From: Prevotellaceae bacterium
GTDB lineage: Bacteria > Bacteroidota > Bacteroidia > Bacteroidales > UBA932
DNA length: 7,808 nt
Direction: 5' to 3'
Assembly: GCA_031287815.1 (NCBI GenBank)
Contig: JAITSM010000211.1
Coordinates: 1-7,808, forward strand
The notes beneath the pieces were generated by a model that saw only the letters and a list, made by a program, of their open reading frames with translations, made no database searches and was not told where the DNA came from. The position numbers and the translations under genes are program-made. Below, one piece after another: positions 7,257 to 7,808 of the stretch. Numbering within the stretch: position 1 is the stretch's first letter; every line of letters starts with the position of its first letter.

Positions 7257-7274
7257 TTCTGAATGTATTTCATT

Positions 7275-7309
7275 AAAAAAAATTTACCGCGAGTGCGGTA
7301 ATTTTTTTT
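7275..7309. terminator. Bidirectional terminator shared by namZ and tRNA-Asn
   Basis: A seven-pair stem (7284-7290 with 7295-7301, core TACCGC/GCGGTA) and a four-base loop lie between eight A (7275-7282) and eight T (7302-7309). The element is nearly symmetric: on the plus strand the hairpin runs into T8 after namZ, and on the minus strand it runs into T8 just after the tRNA. It sits between two convergent genes and most likely serves both. Confidence 0.9.
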
Positions 7310-7310
7310 G

Positions 7311-7384
7311 CTCCTCAGCCAGGACTTGAACCTGGGACCCTCTGATTAACAGTCAGATGCTCTGACCAACTGAGCTACTGAGGA
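7311..7384 (-). tRNA. tRNA-Asn (anticodon GTT)
   Basis: The minus strand folds into a full cloverleaf of 74 nt. The acceptor stem TCCTCAG pairs with CTGAGGA, and the D arm GCTC/GAGC holds an AGTTGGTCA loop. The anticodon stem TCTGA/TCAGA holds loop CTGTTAA, which puts GTT at positions 34-36. A five-base variable loop GGGTC follows, and the T arm CCAGG/CCTGG holds TTCAAGT. The discriminator base is G, as expected for asparagine. CCA is not encoded (the next bases are CAAA), so the tail must be added by a nucleotidyltransferase. The gene has its own consensus promoter and a terminator one base beyond its end, and thus looks like a single-gene unit. Confidence 0.97.
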
Positions 7385-7396
7385 ATTTTCGGACTG

Positions 7397-7428
7397 CAAA
7401 AGTAACCTAAAATTTGGAATTGTGCAAA
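7397..7428 (-). promoter_or_regulatory. Consensus Bacteroidota promoter of tRNA-Asn
   Basis: Read on the minus strand, a -33 box TTTG (7425-7428), a 20-bp spacer and a -7 box TACTTTTG (7397-7404) match the Bacteroidota primary-sigma consensus TTTG-N19-21-TAnnTTTG in full. The -7 box lies 12 bp upstream of the mature tRNA 5' end, so the leader to be removed by RNase P would be short. It is the best promoter in the window and the main clue to the phylum. Confidence 0.85.
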
Positions 7429-7481
7429 TTTATAGAGAAAAAAAATCATAAAGTATGAGGCGGCTGGCTCAGGAGGACAGA

Positions 7482-7577
7482 AGGCAGTTTTCAGTTTTCA
7501 GCAGGCAGTTTCTGGCGCCTTTTTCATGGAGAATGGAAAATGGAAAATGTCTCTTGATGCGCCAGCCCATTCTCCAT
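7482..7577. repeat. Cluster of short direct and interleaved inverted repeats
   Basis: AGGCAGTTT occurs at 7482-7490 and 7503-7511, with TTTTCAG twice in tandem between them (7488-7501). TGGAAAA is repeated in tandem at 7534-7547. Two perfect inverted repeats overlap in order A-B-A'-B': CTGGCGC (7512-7518) pairs with GCGCCAG (7559-7565), and ATGGAGAATGG (7526-7536) pairs with CCATTCTCCAT (7567-7577). Both pairings at once would make a pseudoknot; otherwise they are alternative hairpins. Sequences of this look recur between genes of Bacteroidota, so the cluster is probably a decayed extragenic repeat. Confidence 0.75.
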
Positions 7578-7583
7578 TCACAT

Positions 7584-7621
7584 AAAAAAAACCGCCGGCA
7601 TGTTTCCATACCGGCGTTTTT
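7584..7621. terminator. Hairpin terminator, mainly for the right-hand minus-strand gene
   Basis: CGCCGG (7593-7598) pairs with CCGGCG (7611-7616). Inside, ATG (7600-7602) pairs with CAT (7607-7609) around a four-base loop, with one C/A mismatch between the two helices. On the minus strand the hairpin is followed by one G and eight T (complement of 7584-7591), a strong intrinsic terminator about 80 bp past the stop of the partial gene. On the plus strand it is followed by five T, so it could work in both directions, though no plus-strand gene needs it. Confidence 0.85.
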
Positions 7622-7630
7622 CATTAGTTA

Positions 7631-7699
7631 CCTCCCCCCAACCCCCTCCGAAGGAGGGGGAGTTGGCTCCCTCCCCTTCGGGGAGGGCGGGGGAGGGGT
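7631..7699. repeat. C/G-rich twin-hairpin element with G-quadruplex motif
   Basis: Two hairpins of equal size stand side by side: CCCCCTCC (7642-7649) pairs with GGAGGGGG (7653-7660) around GAA, and CCCTCCCC (7669-7676) pairs with GGGGAGGG (7680-7687) around TTC. The first can be lengthened by CCAAC/GTTGG flanks with a small bulge. An outer C-rich arm (7631-7639) nearly complements the G-rich arm (7689-7699). The plus strand at 7680-7698 has four G-runs with single-base loops, a strong G-quadruplex motif. The element begins one base after the stop codon of the minus-strand gene and lies before its terminator, so it should form that gene's 3' UTR. I recall similar palindromic C/G-rich spacers in other Bacteroidota genomes, but copy number here is unknown. 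Confidence 0.8.
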
Positions 7700-7700
7700 G

Positions 7701-7808
7701 TTACGGTATCGCCACATTCATTATATCGCTCCAAGGCCCTTTTTCGCCGCGCGTGTTTTCCCAGCGGAGGGCGAAGTAGAGCTTCTGGCCGCGCTGGTCG
7801 CGTTCGAA
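7701..7808 (-). CDS. C-terminal end of a protein with a fibronectin-III-like terminus (partial)
   Basis: Only the last 35 codons and the TAA stop (7701-7703) are inside the window; the 5' part lies beyond the right edge. The visible tail contains KLYFALRWEN, TRGEKGPWS and the end NVAIP. A tyrosine strand followed by an Asn-x-x-Gly turn and GPWS resembles the last two strands of a fibronectin type III domain, and very similar endings occur, as I recall, in uncharacterised Bacteroidota proteins. The open frame, codon use like the other genes here, and the terminator about 80 bp downstream support a real gene. Function cannot be inferred from so short a piece. Confidence 0.75.
   Translation of the reverse strand, partial: FERDQRGQKLYFALRWENTRGEKGPWSDIMNVAIP

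Larger units (their letters stand above)
7385..7700. other. Gene-free 316-bp spacer with repeats and hairpins
   Basis: No credible gene lies between the tRNA-Asn 5' end and the stop codon of the last, partial gene. From left to right the spacer holds the tRNA promoter (to 7428), an AT-rich stretch, short direct repeats and two interleaved inverted repeats (7482-7577), a hairpin terminator (7584-7621), and a C/G-rich twin hairpin with a G-quadruplex motif (7631-7699). A plus-strand frame stays open from 7455 to the window edge, but it crosses all these elements and runs antisense to the partial gene, so I do not call it. Confidence 0.8.

Noticed and set aside
7464..7475. A 12-base stretch matching the 3' end of tRNA-Asn in inverted orientation with one mismatch, as might mark an attachment-site remnant.
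   Set aside because: The match is short, inverted and imperfect, it falls in a repeat-rich spacer, and there is no integrase gene or element boundary anywhere in the window.
7455..7808. A plus-strand reading frame open from an ATG at 7455 to the window edge (118 codons).
   Set aside because: It runs through tandem repeats, a terminator hairpin and the C/G-rich palindrome, is antisense to the better supported partial gene, encodes low-complexity Gly/Pro/Ser stretches, and has no recognisable promoter or domain. The lack of stops follows from the GC-rich repeat composition.

Overview
The window reads as a chromosomal segment from a member of the Bacteroidota, most likely Bacteroidales. Three observations support this. 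The promoter ahead of the tRNA-Asn gene matches the Bacteroidota primary-sigma consensus (TTTG, 20-bp spacer, TAnnTTTG). Translation starts lie in AT-rich leaders without clear Shine-Dalgarno sequences. RecQ carries the long C-terminal extension usual in this phylum. I see no transposase, integrase, phage gene or CRISPR array, and every complete gene looks intact.

Left part (1-2859), minus strand: recQ (DNA repair helicase) is followed by an Lrp/AsnC-type regulator gene. The regulator probably has its own promoter and ends at a strong hairpin terminator near the left edge. Its 3' end consists of short tandem repeats that give it a lysine-rich tail.

Middle (2860-7256), plus strand: five closely spaced genes with gaps of 10 to 31 bp look like one operon, read divergently from recQ. 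They are kdsD (arabinose-5-phosphate isomerase, first step towards Kdo), lptB (ATPase of LPS export), deoC (deoxyribose-phosphate aldolase), a small outer-membrane beta-barrel protein and namZ (exo-beta-N-acetylmuramidase, DUF1343/GH171). Four of the five concern the cell envelope: LPS core precursor, LPS transport, an outer-membrane protein and peptidoglycan turnover. deoC is the metabolic exception.

Right part (7257-7808): an A8/T8-flanked bidirectional terminator separates namZ from a convergent minus-strand tRNA-Asn(GTT). A 316-bp gene-free stretch follows. It holds the tRNA promoter, short direct repeats, two inverted repeats interleaved in pseudoknot order, a bidirectional terminator and a C/G-rich twin hairpin with a strong G-quadruplex motif. 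The last 108 bp are the 3' end of a minus-strand gene whose product ends in a fibronectin-III-like sequence.

Most of the window is ordinary housekeeping sequence. The parts least explained by the genes are the structured, repeat-rich spacers at both ends. I found no convincing new biological system; the spacer elements are the best leads.
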